A stretch of 64,000 nt of DNA from positions 248,001 through 312,000 of the forward strand of contig JAJPIO010000018.1 of assembly GCA_021324735.1 (NCBI GenBank), read 5' to 3'. Within the stretch, counting starts at the first letter, position 1, and each line of letters begins with the position of its first letter. The position numbers and the translations under genes are program-made. Positions 25,371 to 34,245 of this stretch are shown one piece after another. The stretch comes from Bacteroidota bacterium. Lineage in GTDB: Bacteria > Bacteroidota > Ignavibacteria > Palsa-1295. The notes under the pieces were generated by a model, which was not told where the DNA came from, made no database searches, and worked only from the letters and a program-made list of their open reading frames with translations.

Positions 25371-25961
25371 ATGAAAGTTATTTTCGCTTTTACGTTATTA
25401 TTGCTTTGGGGAGCGCCCAAATCGACGTTTGCCGGCGGGGAGCCTCGTCTTGCGAATAAGTTGGGTCGTGATTCCACGATCTTTTCGATGAGCCTAATGC
25501 CTAAGCAGATGCCTAAGGTCGGCAAGACGTTCAAAGTTAAAATACACGTTACCCCACACGGCGACTGGCATGTCTATAGCTCAAAAATGAAGAATGAAGA
25601 GGGGCTCACTCCTCTTACGCTTCAGGTGCCTCCACAACTGGAAGATTTTTTCGAGATCGAAAAGATCGAGGAGACCGGTAACCTTCATACCGCCTATGAC
25701 TCTAACTTTATGACGGTAACCATGGCGCATTATTCGCCATACGATATTATCGTTACAATGAAGGTCAAGAAGAAATCGGAAGGCGTTGTACCGTTTTATC
25801 TCTATTTGCATTACCAAACGTGCAACGAGACGATGTGTATGCCTCCACGCACTTTTGCTGTGCCGATGACGGTAATCGGCGAGCAGCCACTAAAGGTCAA
25901 AATCGCTGAGGCTACCGAACTACGACTAAGGAATTATGGTACTGCCTACCGGACGAGATGA
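25371..25961 (+). CDS. stand-alone DsbD N-terminal domain protein (paralog 1)
   Basis: A 196-residue exported immunoglobulin-like protein homologous to the DsbD periplasmic N-terminal domain. The signal peptide is residues 1-21. The conserved Cys pair, Cys151 and Cys156, lies in YQTCNETMCMPPRTFAVPM. In DsbD this pair passes electrons from the membrane domain to periplasmic partners. Its stop overlaps the ATG of paralog 2 (ATGA at 25958-25961). Both precede dsbD, so the three form one operon. Confidence 0.85.
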   Translation: MKVIFAFTLLLLWGAPKSTFAGGEPRLANKLGRDSTIFSMSLMPKQMPKVGKTFKVKIHVTPHGDWHVYSSKMKNEEGLTPLTLQVPPQLEDFFEIEKIEETGNLHTAYDSNFMTVTMAHYSPYDIIVTMKVKKKSEGVVPFYLYLHYQTCNETMCMPPRTFAVPMTVIGEQPLKVKIAEATELRLRNYGTAYRTR

Positions 25962-26563
25962 AATATGCCTATCGACATATTCTCGTTTCTATTTTGCTAC
26001 TTAACATAGTAGCTTCTCCAGCACACGCCAAAGATCCTAAAAATATCTCGACGAAACTAGGCCCGGATTCGACCCACTTTACTCTCTCCGTTCCTAACAA
26101 GCACGTTTTGCACCGGGGTGAAACATTCAACGCTGTAATTCACATCACTCCTGGAAAAGGCTGGCGAATTTGGAGTTCTAAGATGTCCGATGAGGGGGGC
26201 TTGATTCCTTTGAAGGTAATGGTACCTGATTCTCTCGCTAAGTATTTTGCATTAAAAAGTTTTAGGGAAACGGGGGACATTGTAACTTCATATGACTCTA
26301 ATTTCTATTTCGCACCGGTAGCCCATTTAACCCCCTTTGATGTAATAGCGACCATCAAGGTAAAACATAGGAGTCCTATAGCGCTGCCTTTCTCCTTATT
26401 GGTTCTATTTCAAACAGTTGATTCCCAGTATTGCATGCCGCCGCGCACTTTTGCAGTTCCTATGACGGTTATAGCACAAAAGCCGGTCATGCTTAGATTG
26501 GCTAGTACAGAGGCAACGTATCGTTATCCAATTGATTTGGCGGTTTTGGGTGGATTGAGATGA
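25958..26563 (+). CDS. stand-alone DsbD N-terminal domain protein lacking one Cys (paralog 2)
   Basis: A 201-residue paralog of the preceding gene with signal peptide residues 1-24 (ILLLNIVASPAHAK). It aligns with it and with the dsbD N-domain along the whole length (PDSTHFTLSVPNKHV, WRIWSSKMSDEGGLIPL). The expected Cys pair reads FQTVDSQYCMPP: Val154 replaces the first Cys while Cys159 remains. A single Cys cannot form the intramolecular disulfide. The stop overlaps the dsbD start by ATGA. The gene is visibly more AT-rich than the dsbD core, as is the first 500 bases of dsbD. Confidence 0.85.
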   Translation: MKYAYRHILVSILLLNIVASPAHAKDPKNISTKLGPDSTHFTLSVPNKHVLHRGETFNAVIHITPGKGWRIWSSKMSDEGGLIPLKVMVPDSLAKYFALKSFRETGDIVTSYDSNFYFAPVAHLTPFDVIATIKVKHRSPIALPFSLLVLFQTVDSQYCMPPRTFAVPMTVIAQKPVMLRLASTEATYRYPIDLAVLGGLR

Positions 26564-28659
26564 TTGCAATTCGAAATATCACGTGGATTTTAATAGTGCT
26601 TCTGGGCAGCATGTGGGCCAGCACGTCCTTTGCCCGCGATCCAAAGCTTGCTGTAAAGCAATATCCTGACTCTGCTATTTTTAAGGCAAGCCTTGAAAAA
26701 GGTGAGGTACCTACCGCTGGTAAGACTTTCAAAGTACGCATTCATGTCAAAGTTCGGCAGCCCTATCATATTTGGAGTTCCACCATGGCTGACGAAGGTG
26801 GTTTGATCCCGTTACGGATTAAAATACCTGACTCTTTGAAAGAGTACTTTCAACTTGTGGATGTTAAAGAGCAAAGTAAACCTGTCATTGGGTATGACTC
26901 GAACTTTCAGCAAGTAACAAAGGCAATTCATAAACCTTTTGATCTTATTGCAACAATAAAGGTCCTTCGTAATTCAAAAACACCAGTCCCGTTCTTCGTA
27001 CATCTGATTTATCAGACTTGCGATGAAATACAGTGCCTGCCTCCTGCGATGTTCAATGTTCCAATGGATGTCATTGGTGACAAACCATTGATGATTAAGA
27101 TCGCATACGGCACACCAGATACCACTGCGCCATCGTTAACATCTCTCGATTCGGGTAGCAGCACTAGCCTCAACCGCGATTCCACTACTCGCATGGGACA
27201 AGTGGCAGGTGGTTCGTCGAGCGCTCCACCAAGTGCACCCAATGCGGCGGTTAAGGCAACAGCCACCGCTACGACGGGTGGTGTTGGCGGCTCATTATGG
27301 CAAGTAATACTTTTGGCAGCTGGTGGCGGCCTTCTGGCGTTGCTCACGCCCTGTGTATTTCCGATGGTGCCGATCACCATCAGCTTCTTTACTAAGCGGA
27401 ACGCCGGTTCAAAGAAAGAGGCAGCAAAGGATGCCCTGCTATATGCTGCCGGTATCATTCTTCCGTTCGTACTCTTCGGTTTTATTCTTACCCTGGTTTG
27501 GGGTGAAGGAGCGATCAATTCGTTTGCTGCAAATCCGGTAACTAATGTCGTTACATCGGTTATATTCCTTACGTTTGCGCTCAATCTGTTTGGCTTGTTC
27601 GAGATCGGCTTGCCGTCATCGGTCGTAACAAAGCTTAATATTTCCGCACAGCAGTCGAAGAGCCGGGTATTTTCGGTAATGCTGATGGGTGTTGTATTCT
27701 CGCTTACGAGCTTTACCTGCACGGTGCCGATCGTCGGTACGCTGATGTCAGCATTCTCGCACGGCGCATTCTTTTATCCGCTGATCGGAATGTTGGTCTA
27801 TGCGACGATCTTCGCTGCTCCGTTCGTCGTGCTTGCCTTCGTTCCGAATGCGCTCAAGTCGCTTCCACGCTCGGGCACGTGGATGAACAATGTAAAAGTG
27901 GTGCTCGGTTTTGTCGAACTCGGCGCAGCGCTGCTATATCTATCGAAAGCTGATTTCACGTGGTCGCTGCATCTTATCACTCGCGATATGGTGCTTGCCT
28001 GCTTGGTCGCACTTGCGATACTTATTACAGTATACGTCCTCGGACGATTCAGGCTTTCGCATGATACACCGGTCGAACATATCGGTGCTATTCGCGCTTT
28101 GTTCGCGGTATTCTTCTTATCAATTGGTATTTATCTGTATACAGGGTTCAATGGCCGCCCGCTTGGACAGTTCGATGGCTTCCTGCCTCCTGCTGATTAT
28201 GGCGATGGCTCACAATCGGTTGCTACGACAAGTACTAATGTGAAGGGTACTCCGACCGCGCAAGTTATAGAACAGTGGATTCCCTCCTACCCCACAGCAC
28301 TGGCAGAAGCAAAGAAGACAGGAAAGAACATCTTCATCGATTTTACCGGCTATAGCTGTACGAATTGCCGCGCCATGGAGGCTACGGTCTTCAGCCGGCA
28401 GGACGTCAAGCAGATGTTTCAAAACTTTGTGCTTGCTCGTCTCTACACGGATAAGGGCGATGCCTTAAACGATTCGAACCGCACGATGGAAGAATCGCGC
28501 TTCAATACGATCGCTCTTCCCTTTTATGTTATTGTCTCTCCGGATGATAAACCGTTAGCAACCTTCCCCGGCTATACGCGTAATGCCGAAGACTTCAAGA
28601 GCTTCCTGCGCCTCGAGCACCCGAATGCCGAGCCCGCGGTAGCGATGCTCACGCACTAA
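26560..28659 (+). CDS. dsbD: thiol:disulfide interchange protein DsbD
   Basis: A 699-residue three-part reductase. The N-terminal periplasmic domain is residues about 22-185 with Cys154 and Cys159 in YQTCDEIQCLPP. The eight-helix membrane domain has Cys265 (LLTPCVFPMVPITI) and Cys387 (SFTCTVPIVGT). The C-terminal thioredoxin-like domain has CTNC (Cys600-Cys603) in FIDFTGYSCTNCRAME. All six redox cysteines are present, so electrons can go from cytosolic thioredoxin to the periplasm. A Ser/Ala-rich linker separates the first two domains. It forms an overlapping operon with two N-domain paralogs. Confidence 0.95.
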   Translation: MIAIRNITWILIVLLGSMWASTSFARDPKLAVKQYPDSAIFKASLEKGEVPTAGKTFKVRIHVKVRQPYHIWSSTMADEGGLIPLRIKIPDSLKEYFQLVDVKEQSKPVIGYDSNFQQVTKAIHKPFDLIATIKVLRNSKTPVPFFVHLIYQTCDEIQCLPPAMFNVPMDVIGDKPLMIKIAYGTPDTTAPSLTSLDSGSSTSLNRDSTTRMGQVAGGSSSAPPSAPNAAVKATATATTGGVGGSLWQVILLAAGGGLLALLTPCVFPMVPITISFFTKRNAGSKKEAAKDALLYAAGIILPFVLFGFILTLVWGEGAINSFAANPVTNVVTSVIFLTFALNLFGLFEIGLPSSVVTKLNISAQQSKSRVFSVMLMGVVFSLTSFTCTVPIVGTLMSAFSHGAFFYPLIGMLVYATIFAAPFVVLAFVPNALKSLPRSGTWMNNVKVVLGFVELGAALLYLSKADFTWSLHLITRDMVLACLVALAILITVYVLGRFRLSHDTPVEHIGAIRALFAVFFLSIGIYLYTGFNGRPLGQFDGFLPPADYGDGSQSVATTSTNVKGTPTAQVIEQWIPSYPTALAEAKKTGKNIFIDFTGYSCTNCRAMEATVFSRQDVKQMFQNFVLARLYTDKGDALNDSNRTMEESRFNTIALPFYVIVSPDDKPLATFPGYTRNAEDFKSFLRLEHPNAEPAVAMLTH

Positions 28660-28732
28660 TAATCCTCTAAATCAGGTCAAATTCTACGCCTGGCGGGACA
28701 AAGCAGGCGGCCATAGCGTTCGTCATCCGGCT

Positions 28733-30622
28733 ATGCCAGCACTCGCCCAAAATACGGACACAGCAACCCTCGACCGCTTTTCTAAGCGGCTTCGAACGGC
28801 TGTTGCCCACCCCATCCTTACCGATGGATCCATGGCAGCAACGCTTCATGCAACCGGTCACACCGATCCGGTTATCGAGCGGTACAATCTTACCCAACCA
28901 ATTGCCGTCGAGCATGTGCATCATAGTTTCGCGGAGGCTGGCGCCGAGCTTATAATGACGAATACCGAGCATGCGAATCCCATAACGCTTGCTCGTCATA
29001 ATTTGGCGGAGAAAACCTATGAGATCAATCGTAAAGGTGTATGGCTGGCACGCACGGTTGCAAGTGAACATGGGTCGTTTGTTGCGGCAGCAGTTGGACC
29101 GGTCGGCAAATTTCTCTTCCCCGTTGGTCCGTTAAAGCATGATGATGTACGTCATGCATTTCACGAGCAAATTCTCGCGCTCGCCGATGGCGGACCCGAT
29201 GCGCTGATCTTAAAGAGCTTTATCGATCTCACCGAACTAGAGATCGCGATCGAAGAAGCACAATCCATCGCACCGCACCTTCCGATCATTGCGCAAAAAA
29301 CTTTCCCGGAAGATGGCGCTCTTTTGGCGACAGACTTTGCACGCAAAGTCGCAGAGAAGTTAGTCTCTTATAACTTGGCCGCTATTGGAACAAACGGCAC
29401 CGTCGGCCCTAACCGAATGCTCTCCATTATTCAAGCTTTTGCACTTCCGGGTATTCCTATCAGCGCGCAGCCCGATATTGGAATTCCCACACTGGTGGAA
29501 GGGCGCGCAATTTATCATGCCACACCAGAATACTTAGGCGAGAGCGCAAAGCGGTTGGTCGAAGCGGGCGTTTCTATTATCGGAGCGTATGGAGGTGCAT
29601 TACCCGAGCATATTGCGGCTATTCGAGATGCGATCGAAGGCGTACCGGCAGGAGAAATTCACATCGCAGAGATAAAGCTCAAACCTGAACAACGCAACGG
29701 TAAGTCGAACGAGGAGAAGTTTTCCAGGTTCAAGCAAAAGCTTGGCAAAAAGTTTTTAGCAACGGTCGAGCTCGACGTTCCCCGAGGACTCGATATGTCG
29801 AGTGTAACGGAAGGTGCTTCTTACCTCGCCAAAGCAGGCATCGACGCGGTAAATATTTCGGATGGTGCTCGTGCTCGACTCCGTATGAGTTCGATCACGA
29901 TCAGTCATTTGGTGCAGTCGCAATGCGGCATTGAAGCAATGACTCATGTTGCATGCCGCGATCACAACATGGTGGGATTGCAATCGGAGTTACTGGGCGC
30001 AGACGCACTTGGCGTTCGCAATATCCTTTGTGTAACGGGCGACCCAGCGCAGATCGGCGATTATCCCTACGCCACAAGCGTCTACGATATTGATGCGATA
30101 GGTCTTATTCGTGCGGTAAAGTCGATGAATGAAGGCGGTGACCTCATGGGTAATCCGATCGCCGGCGAAGGCATTAACTGTACGCACTTTCTCATTGCAT
30201 GCGGATGCAATCCCGTAGCGGATGATATGGAGCGTGAACTTAACAGGCTCGAGCGCAAGATCGCAGAAGGCTGCGAAGTGATCTTTACCCAGCCACTCTT
30301 TGAAATGCCCGCGCTCGAACACTTTATCGAATTGGTAAAGCCATTCCAGGGTAACGCGAAGATCATGCTTGGCATACTGCCGCTTCGCAGTAAACGACAT
30401 GCCGAATTCCTTCACTACGAAGTGCCGGGTATGTCGATACCGGATTGGATCCACAAGCGAATCTCGAAGCATTCGAGCGTAGAAGCGCAAAGTGCCGAAG
30501 GTATTGCTATTTGCGTCGAATTCTTGAAAGAGGCAAAATCATTAGTGGATGGTGCGTATCTGATGCCGCCTTTTAAGCGATACAATATGGCGGTCGAGGT
30601 CCTCGAAAAGATAGGAGTGTAG
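28733..30622 (+). CDS. Hcy-methyltransferase-like/MTHFR fusion protein
   Basis: A 629-residue fusion like B. subtilis YitJ. Residues about 20-300 are a homocysteine S-methyltransferase (S-methyl_trans) barrel, and about 335-629 a methylenetetrahydrofolate reductase barrel (FLATVELDVPRGLD, THVACRDHNMVGLQSELLGADALGVRNILCVTGDP, the FTQPLFEMPALEHF stretch), which looks intact. In the first domain every zinc-cysteine position is changed: the GxNC site reads AIGTNGTVGPNRM, and the GGCCG site reads IIGAYGGALPEHI. Classical Zn-dependent thiolate activation of homocysteine is therefore not expected. The overall fold signature (LTDGSMAATLHATG, MTNTEHANPITLARHNL) remains. Confidence 0.85.
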   Translation: MPALAQNTDTATLDRFSKRLRTAVAHPILTDGSMAATLHATGHTDPVIERYNLTQPIAVEHVHHSFAEAGAELIMTNTEHANPITLARHNLAEKTYEINRKGVWLARTVASEHGSFVAAAVGPVGKFLFPVGPLKHDDVRHAFHEQILALADGGPDALILKSFIDLTELEIAIEEAQSIAPHLPIIAQKTFPEDGALLATDFARKVAEKLVSYNLAAIGTNGTVGPNRMLSIIQAFALPGIPISAQPDIGIPTLVEGRAIYHATPEYLGESAKRLVEAGVSIIGAYGGALPEHIAAIRDAIEGVPAGEIHIAEIKLKPEQRNGKSNEEKFSRFKQKLGKKFLATVELDVPRGLDMSSVTEGASYLAKAGIDAVNISDGARARLRMSSITISHLVQSQCGIEAMTHVACRDHNMVGLQSELLGADALGVRNILCVTGDPAQIGDYPYATSVYDIDAIGLIRAVKSMNEGGDLMGNPIAGEGINCTHFLIACGCNPVADDMERELNRLERKIAEGCEVIFTQPLFEMPALEHFIELVKPFQGNAKIMLGILPLRSKRHAEFLHYEVPGMSIPDWIHKRISKHSSVEAQSAEGIAICVEFLKEAKSLVDGAYLMPPFKRYNMAVEVLEKIGV

Positions 30623-30627
30623 GTCCC

Positions 30628-31656
30628 ATGAAGAATGGAGAACGGAGTATGGAGAATGAGATAAAAGAAGAGAGAAATGGAGATCCCTCCACTCTTCACT
30701 CTTCCCCCTCTATTCAACAGTGGCCGCGTGTAGGCATTGTCCTCGTCAATTATAATAGTTACAACGACACGTCTCGCTGCCTGGAATCACTAGAGGCAAT
30801 GACGTACCCTAATGCGGAAATTATCGTTGTTGATAATGGCTCGCGCGATCACTCGGGCACGCGTCTGCAGGAAGAATTTCCAGGCACGACCTTTCTCTTC
30901 TCAAAAGAAAATACCGGATTCACTGGTGGTAATAACATCGGCACTGATTATGCCCTTGATGCGGGCTGCGACCACGTCCTGCTTCTCAATAACGACACCA
31001 TGGTCACGCCGGGATTTCTGGAGCCACTGGTCGAACGGATGGAGTCCGATCCAAAGATCGCAGCGGTAAGCGGAAAGATCTATTATGCGCCGGAACAGCG
31101 CAACGGCGAAGCAGACATAATATGGTACGCTGGCTGCTATCGCAAATGGCACATGGGCTATCACCATTATGGCGTCGAGGAAAAAGATACGGGTAAGTAC
31201 GAGGATGCTCGAGAAATCCCTTACGCTTCGGGCTGCTTAATGCTTATGCGAGGAAGCGTAATCCGCCAGCTTGGTACGCTCTGCGACGATTTCTTCATCT
31301 ATTGGGAAGAGGCCGATTGGTGCCACCGCGCTCGTGATGCCGGATATACCTGTGTCTACGAACCAAAGAGCATTATTTACCATAATTTCAAAAGTGCCGC
31401 CTTAGGCCACGAGACGCCATTCCACATGTATATGCAATATCGCAATGCTTTTATCTATGCGAAGAAGCATTATCATGGGTTCGAAGGTCTTCAGTATTGG
31501 CTGTTTTACCCTCTCTATATTGCCAATCGCATTCGCCTTGATCTCAGGGCAAAGAATACGCGTGCTGCCAAAGCCACCTTGTGGGGTGTGCGCGATTACT
31601 TCCGCGGCTTTAAAGGACGTAAAGGTCTCAAAGAGCGCGGTTTTTTGCAAGCTTGA
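30628..31656 (+). CDS. family 2 glycosyltransferase
   Basis: A 342-residue GT2 enzyme of the rhamnosyltransferase-like group. After a low-complexity N-tail, VGIVLVNYNSYNDTSRCLESLE and IIVVDNGSRDHSGT form the nucleotide-sugar fold; LLNNDTMVTPGFLE carries the metal-binding Asp (xDT). FFIYWEEADWCHRARDAGY is the usual EDxDxCxR-like acceptor motif. No membrane helix is clear, so it acts at the cytosolic face of the inner membrane. It is next to an epimerase, suggesting surface-glycan synthesis. The first about 30 residues derive from a purine-rich stretch (30628-30720) and may not be needed; no later good start is present. Confidence 0.85.
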   Translation: MKNGERSMENEIKEERNGDPSTLHSSPSIQQWPRVGIVLVNYNSYNDTSRCLESLEAMTYPNAEIIVVDNGSRDHSGTRLQEEFPGTTFLFSKENTGFTGGNNIGTDYALDAGCDHVLLLNNDTMVTPGFLEPLVERMESDPKIAAVSGKIYYAPEQRNGEADIIWYAGCYRKWHMGYHHYGVEEKDTGKYEDAREIPYASGCLMLMRGSVIRQLGTLCDDFFIYWEEADWCHRARDAGYTCVYEPKSIIYHNFKSAALGHETPFHMYMQYRNAFIYAKKHYHGFEGLQYWLFYPLYIANRIRLDLRAKNTRAAKATLWGVRDYFRGFKGRKGLKERGFLQA

Positions 31657-31718
31657 GAATCTGGCACCCCATCGTACTCGAGTACCTAAAGGAAATGAAT
31701 TTGCTACCATAATCTTTC

Positions 31719-32723
31719 ATGCCAACATCACTTGTTACCGGCGCTGCCGGATTTATCGGTTCTCACGTCGTAGATGCCTTGATTGCTCGCGGGCACAACG
31801 TTATAGCGCTCGACGATCTCTCAGGTGGCTTTGTCGACAATGTCAATCCTAAGGCGGTCTTTATCGAGGCCAGTTGTGTAGACCACACACGTCTGGACCG
31901 GCTGTTTCGCGAGTACAAATTCGATTATGTGTTCCATCTCGCCGCCTATGCAGCAGAAGGTCTTTCTCACTTCATCAAGCGATTCAATTATACGAATAAT
32001 GTGATCGGTTCGGTAAACCTCATCAACGAGGCTGTGAAGCATGAAGTAAAGAGGTTTATCTTCACGAGTTCGATCGCTGTGTATGGCAAGAACCAATTGC
32101 CAATGCGAGAGGACTTAGTGCCGGCACCCGAAGACTCCTACGGAGTGGCGAAGTATGCCGTTGAACTTGACCTCAAGGCGTCGCATGAAATGTTCGGCCT
32201 CGACTATGTGATCTTCCGCCCTCATAACGTCTATGGCGAGCGCCAAAATACCGGGGACAAGTACCGCAACGTGATCGGTATCTTTATGAACCAACTCCTT
32301 GCCGGCGATCCACTTACGATCTTCGGGGATGGAGAGCAGAAGCGGGCCTTCTCGTATGTTGGCGATGTGGCGCCGATCATTGCTGAAAGTGCGACGTTGG
32401 ATGCAGCACGGAATGAGGTCTTCAATGTCGGCGCTGATACTGTATATACCGTGAATCAACTTGCGGCGGAGGTGATGGACGCTATGAGTGCTAAGCAGTC
32501 GATCAATCATTTGCCGGCGCGTAATGAAGTAGTTGATGCCTGGAGCGATCACTCCAAGGTCCAGCGGATCTTTAGTATACATGAGGAGACTCCTCTTTCA
32601 GAAGGGCTCAGCCGGATGGTCGAGTGGGTACGTCAGGTCGGCGTTCGTAAATCGAAGCCATTCGAAGGTATCGAGATCGAGAAGAATTTACCGGGAAGTT
32701 GGCGGCAAACGACCCACGAATAA
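31719..32723 (+). CDS. NAD-dependent sugar epimerase/dehydratase
   Basis: A 334-residue extended SDR. VTGAAGFIGSHVVDAL is the NAD loop, LDDLSGG follows, and the catalytic site is Ser118 region (FTSSIAVYG) with Tyr141 and Lys145 (DSYGVAKYA). RPHNVYGERQN and RAFSYVGDVA are typical of UDP-glucose 4-epimerase/UDP-glucuronate epimerase relatives. It likely produces a UDP-sugar used by the adjacent GT2 gene. It starts 63 bases after that gene. The exact sugar is not determined. Confidence 0.88.
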   Translation: MPTSLVTGAAGFIGSHVVDALIARGHNVIALDDLSGGFVDNVNPKAVFIEASCVDHTRLDRLFREYKFDYVFHLAAYAAEGLSHFIKRFNYTNNVIGSVNLINEAVKHEVKRFIFTSSIAVYGKNQLPMREDLVPAPEDSYGVAKYAVELDLKASHEMFGLDYVIFRPHNVYGERQNTGDKYRNVIGIFMNQLLAGDPLTIFGDGEQKRAFSYVGDVAPIIAESATLDAARNEVFNVGADTVYTVNQLAAEVMDAMSAKQSINHLPARNEVVDAWSDHSKVQRIFSIHEETPLSEGLSRMVEWVRQVGVRKSKPFEGIEIEKNLPGSWRQTTHE

Positions 32724-32724
32724 T

Positions 32725-32758
32725 TTTGAAAGCTTCCGTCAGTCGTTTTGTAGTTTCG
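32725..32758 (+). promoter_or_regulatory. probable Bacteroidota-type promoter
   Basis: TTTG at 32725-32728 and TAGTTTCG at 32751-32758 (one mismatch from TAnnTTTG), 22 bases apart, 25 bases before the ATG at 32784. The arrangement equals that at 24731-24764. Confidence 0.4.
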
Positions 32759-32783
32759 TGGAAAATTACAAGATCCCGAGACT

Positions 32784-33947
32784 ATGAAAAAGCTGCTATT
32801 CCCTATTTTGTTTCTAGTTCTTTCGTTCGTTGATTCGATATACGGACAATCGATCTTATGGCACAAGCTAAGTTTGTCCGGCAGTCAATACGATCCCCAA
32901 GATCTCGCGTATGATGGAAAGCTTTATGCCGCCATGCAGGATGGTCTCTTCTGGTCGTCGGATTCTGGAAATACCTGGAATACCACTAAGGAATTCGAAC
33001 ATGAAGCAGTGTATAATGTCTTCTCCATTGATTCATCGGATTATGCCACGACTATTCCCCACTACGTTACTGACGTGTTTGTCCTTTCTCGTTCGAAAGA
33101 TCATGGACACACTTGGGATAGCCTCCAGTGGATTTCAACTGGTAATTTTTATCCTACAACACGTGGATGCGGTCAAATAGATTGGACTGGAGACTTTTAT
33201 TGGTTCTCTCAAGGCACATGGTACTCGCTCGATACCTCTTTTAGTCCTTTGTGGTATTACAATGCAGCTGCTAGTGATGACCTGCTGGTTGCGTTGCGCA
33301 ATGCGCGAAGCGGCAAACAGCTCGTAACGACCACCGACTTCAAAACCTGGAATAATGGGGTTATTCCTGATAGCTCGATGTGGTATCTCGCTGTGGATGG
33401 GAAAACAATTTGGGCAGGCGCAACATCTGGTCTCTACCGTTCAAATGATGGGGGCATCCAATGGGAGTTAGTAATGCCAAACTATCCAGTAAAGAGTCTC
33501 TTCAGTAGCCACAATGTACTCGCGGCCGGTTCGGATAGTGGCGTATTACTCTCTTTCGATCATGGCAAGAGGTGGATATCAGGCAATCAAGGCTTGCCGA
33601 GATTCCAGATTAAAGAATTTGTCGTAGGAGATGGAGTAATGTATGCAGGTCTCGATAGTACTATCTATCGAGCATTCGTACCAACGGTTTCCGTAAGCCA
33701 TGAAGATAGCCGCACAGGTAGGATAAATCTGTATCCGAATCCTACGAGTGGATTGATTACTTTAAAATGTTCTTCTCTCCCTGCTTCAATCGTGATAATA
33801 AATCCTGTCGGCAATATCATAATGACGACAATGCTGACGGAGCCGAGCGAGCAACTCGATCTTCACGAACTGCCAAGTGGAATCTATGTAATCAAAATAG
33901 GAAGTTCAAACGAATCTTATTTGGGCAAGATCGTTGTGGACCGATAA
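32784..33947 (+). CDS. secreted Asp-box protein with T9SS sorting domain
   Basis: A 387-residue exported protein. The signal peptide covers residues 1-21 (LLFPILFLVLSFVDSIYGQ). Asp-box motifs are SSDSGNTWN, RSKDHGHTWD, RSNDGGIQWE and SFDHGKRW, which fit a YCF48/sortilin-type beta-propeller. The C-terminus (NLYPNPTSGLITLKC...SGIYVIKIGSS...YLGKIVVDR) is a type A sorting domain. Likely exported by the T9SS and displayed at the surface. There is no catalytic signature. Confidence 0.85.
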   Translation: MKKLLFPILFLVLSFVDSIYGQSILWHKLSLSGSQYDPQDLAYDGKLYAAMQDGLFWSSDSGNTWNTTKEFEHEAVYNVFSIDSSDYATTIPHYVTDVFVLSRSKDHGHTWDSLQWISTGNFYPTTRGCGQIDWTGDFYWFSQGTWYSLDTSFSPLWYYNAAASDDLLVALRNARSGKQLVTTTDFKTWNNGVIPDSSMWYLAVDGKTIWAGATSGLYRSNDGGIQWELVMPNYPVKSLFSSHNVLAAGSDSGVLLSFDHGKRWISGNQGLPRFQIKEFVVGDGVMYAGLDSTIYRAFVPTVSVSHEDSRTGRINLYPNPTSGLITLKCSSLPASIVIINPVGNIIMTTMLTEPSEQLDLHELPSGIYVIKIGSSNESYLGKIVVDR

Positions 33948-34245
33948 TGCCGAGAACTTGCCTTGCAAGTCCATACTTTTTTCCAACTCTTAGATGATCT
34001 TCTTTGCGGCTTCAATAGTGTCTCAGGTCGCCCATTTTTTAGTAATTGCGTTGCTGGATGTCATCGCTTGAAGAGGATCATATTGGGCCGCCAGATGACT
34101 GTAAGTATAAGCCCGGGCATATTTTTCGGGATAGCTTCGTCGGTATGGATAGCGCACCAGAAGCCATATTGTGCGTGCATCTCCTGTTTTATTGTGCGTT
34201 ATAGCTCATCCGCAATCCTTCCTGGCCCCTTGGAGTTAGAAGGAC

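Noticed and set aside
33948-34245. Gene in the 298-base gap before the sorbosone-dehydrogenase-like gene
   Set aside because: The frame at 33963-34298 crosses into the real gene out of phase and has no protein-like features.
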